Origin: DASRJW01 sp964567755
Lineage (GTDB): Bacteria; Krumholzibacteriota; Krumholzibacteriia; G020349025
Length of the DNA: 42,104 nt
Direction of reading: 5' to 3'
Assembly (NCBI GenBank): GCA_964567755.1
Contig: CAZMNW010000060.1
Span: 1 to 42,104 of the forward strand
Shown: in pieces, positions 41,457-42,104 of the stretch
Layout of the letters: every line of letters starts with the position of its first letter
Numbering within the stretch: the stretch's first letter is position 1
Notes under the pieces: generated by a model
Databases searched by the model: none
Seen by the model: only the letters and a program-made list of their open reading frames with translations
What the model was told of the DNA's origin: nothing
Translations under genes and position numbers: made by a program

Positions 41457-42104
41457 ATGAGCAGTCCCGACCACCGATTCCTCCCAAGGTCAGGTGCCGT
41501 GGGAACCCAAAGATTGATGCGTGCGCCGGCCTCGACCGGCGGGGCCACCGCGTTTGCTTCTGCGGCCCTTGCAGATGAACGGCCTCTCATCCTGGCAGAG
41601 ACCAGCGAGGGATTCACTTCTGCTTCTGCTGCGGTTGGAGATGAGCGTGTCCCCCCGGCGAGCGCAGAGCTCGTTCCCCCGGCTTCGACCTGCGCGGACG
41701 CCGCGTCAGCTGCATTTGCAGAGACAGGACCCGCTGCAACAGGCGAGGCCACGGCGCGTGCTGATGCTGCGGCAGGACCGCGCGCGCCGGTGTCACGATC
41801 TACGGTGGCACCTGAAGTCTTGCCGTCCACGGTGGCCGCCGGTGATCGGCTGCTGCTCGGGCTCGCGGCAATTGAGGCCGTGGTCGCGCTGCCGATCGCT
41901 CGTGCGACAGCGGAGGTTGTTCGACGCTCGGCGTGGCGTGCCTTCGGCTACCTCAACCAAGGCGACTTCACCCGCGAACGCTTGCAGCGAGAGCCGCGCT
42001 GGATGCACGAACAGACCCGATTTCACACGGCGCTCGAGATGCATCCGCGGATCAGAGAGGCAGTTTGTGGGGCGGATGGTGGGGTGCCGCTGGGTCAGGT
42101 GGCA
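41457..42104 (+). CDS. N-terminal part of an HNH-endonuclease-type protein (partial)
   Basis: The frame is open from an ATG at 41457 to the window edge (216 codons, no stop). Residues about 25-125 are a low-complexity Ala/Glu/Pro/Thr-rich region. From about residue 130 the sequence (RLLLGLAAIEAVVALPIARA, then FGYLNQGDFTRERLQREPRW and MHPRIREAVCGADGGVPLGQ) resembles the helical N-terminal domain found before the catalytic domain in many DUF222-like HNH endonucleases. The HNH motif itself would lie beyond the window. Because the -10 element ends two bases before this ATG, the ATG at 41517 is an alternative start. Such genes are often multicopy, possibly mobile-element derived. Confidence 0.5.
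   Translation, partial: MSSPDHRFLPRSGAVGTQRLMRAPASTGGATAFASAALADERPLILAETSEGFTSASAAVGDERVPPASAELVPPASTCADAASAAFAETGPAATGEATARADAAAGPRAPVSRSTVAPEVLPSTVAAGDRLLLGLAAIEAVVALPIARATAEVVRRSAWRAFGYLNQGDFTRERLQREPRWMHEQTRFHTALEMHPRIREAVCGADGGVPLGQVA

Overview
The window is high-GC DNA from a Gram-negative bacterium. Outer-membrane proteins (a FadL-type barrel, a cytochrome-porin fusion), several lipoboxes and a succinate dehydrogenase of the single-membrane-subunit type show this. The FlgD-like C-terminal domain on a secreted cytochrome, the HNH-type N-terminal domain at the right end and the overall gene content point, by inference only, to the FCB group, perhaps Candidatus Eisenbacteria or a relative. 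No rRNA or tRNA gene was seen to settle it, and no CRISPR array was seen.

Left part (1-6.46 kb) is a foreign-looking block. Positions 2-4050 are an integron-type gene-cassette array without a visible integrase: three complete attC sites (104-199, 993-1057, 3286-3351) and one truncated site (4019-4050), each 3' of a plus-strand gene or gene pair. The cassettes carry the tail of an unknown gene, a MOSC-domain protein, a voltage-gated cation channel plus a TerC-family exporter, and a PIN toxin (frameshifted) with its small partner. A lower-GC radical SAM gene with a STAS-like tail follows (4209-6170, minus). The block ends near 6459, where it truncates a prolyl oligopeptidase gene after about 70 codons.

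Middle part (6.9-23.5 kb) is chromosomal. It holds PreT, a FadL-like porin, an M28 peptidase, a small outer-membrane barrel, a DUF4136 lipoprotein, a GT39 membrane glycosyltransferase and a tight sdhCAB operon. DUF72, GNAT, a six-cysteine secreted protein and a membrane-fused spermidine-synthase-like protein come next, then a lipoprotein that matches the N-terminal domain of the serine protease encoded beside it.

Right part (23.6-42.1 kb): a minus-strand leucine/acyl-CoA carboxylase operon (carboxyltransferase, biotin carboxylase, biotin carrier, HMG-CoA lyase) is divergent from a redox locus (monoheme cytochrome-porin, YceI, diheme YVTN/MauG-like protein). After a decayed PDZ protein come a novel-looking twin zinc-knuckle/Fis protein, a phosphoesterase lipoprotein, PreA (28 kb away from its PreT partner), a cyclase-type hydrolase, a cupin and a GT4 glycosyltransferase in overlapping order. 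The last 1.5 kb is repeat-rich intergenic DNA with a strong sigma-70-type promoter leading into a partial HNH-endonuclease-type gene.

The most notable items are the cassette array with its two-gene ion-transport cassette, the protease with a stand-alone copy of its N-terminal domain, the Cyc2-like cytochrome-porin, and the twin zinc-knuckle/Fis protein.
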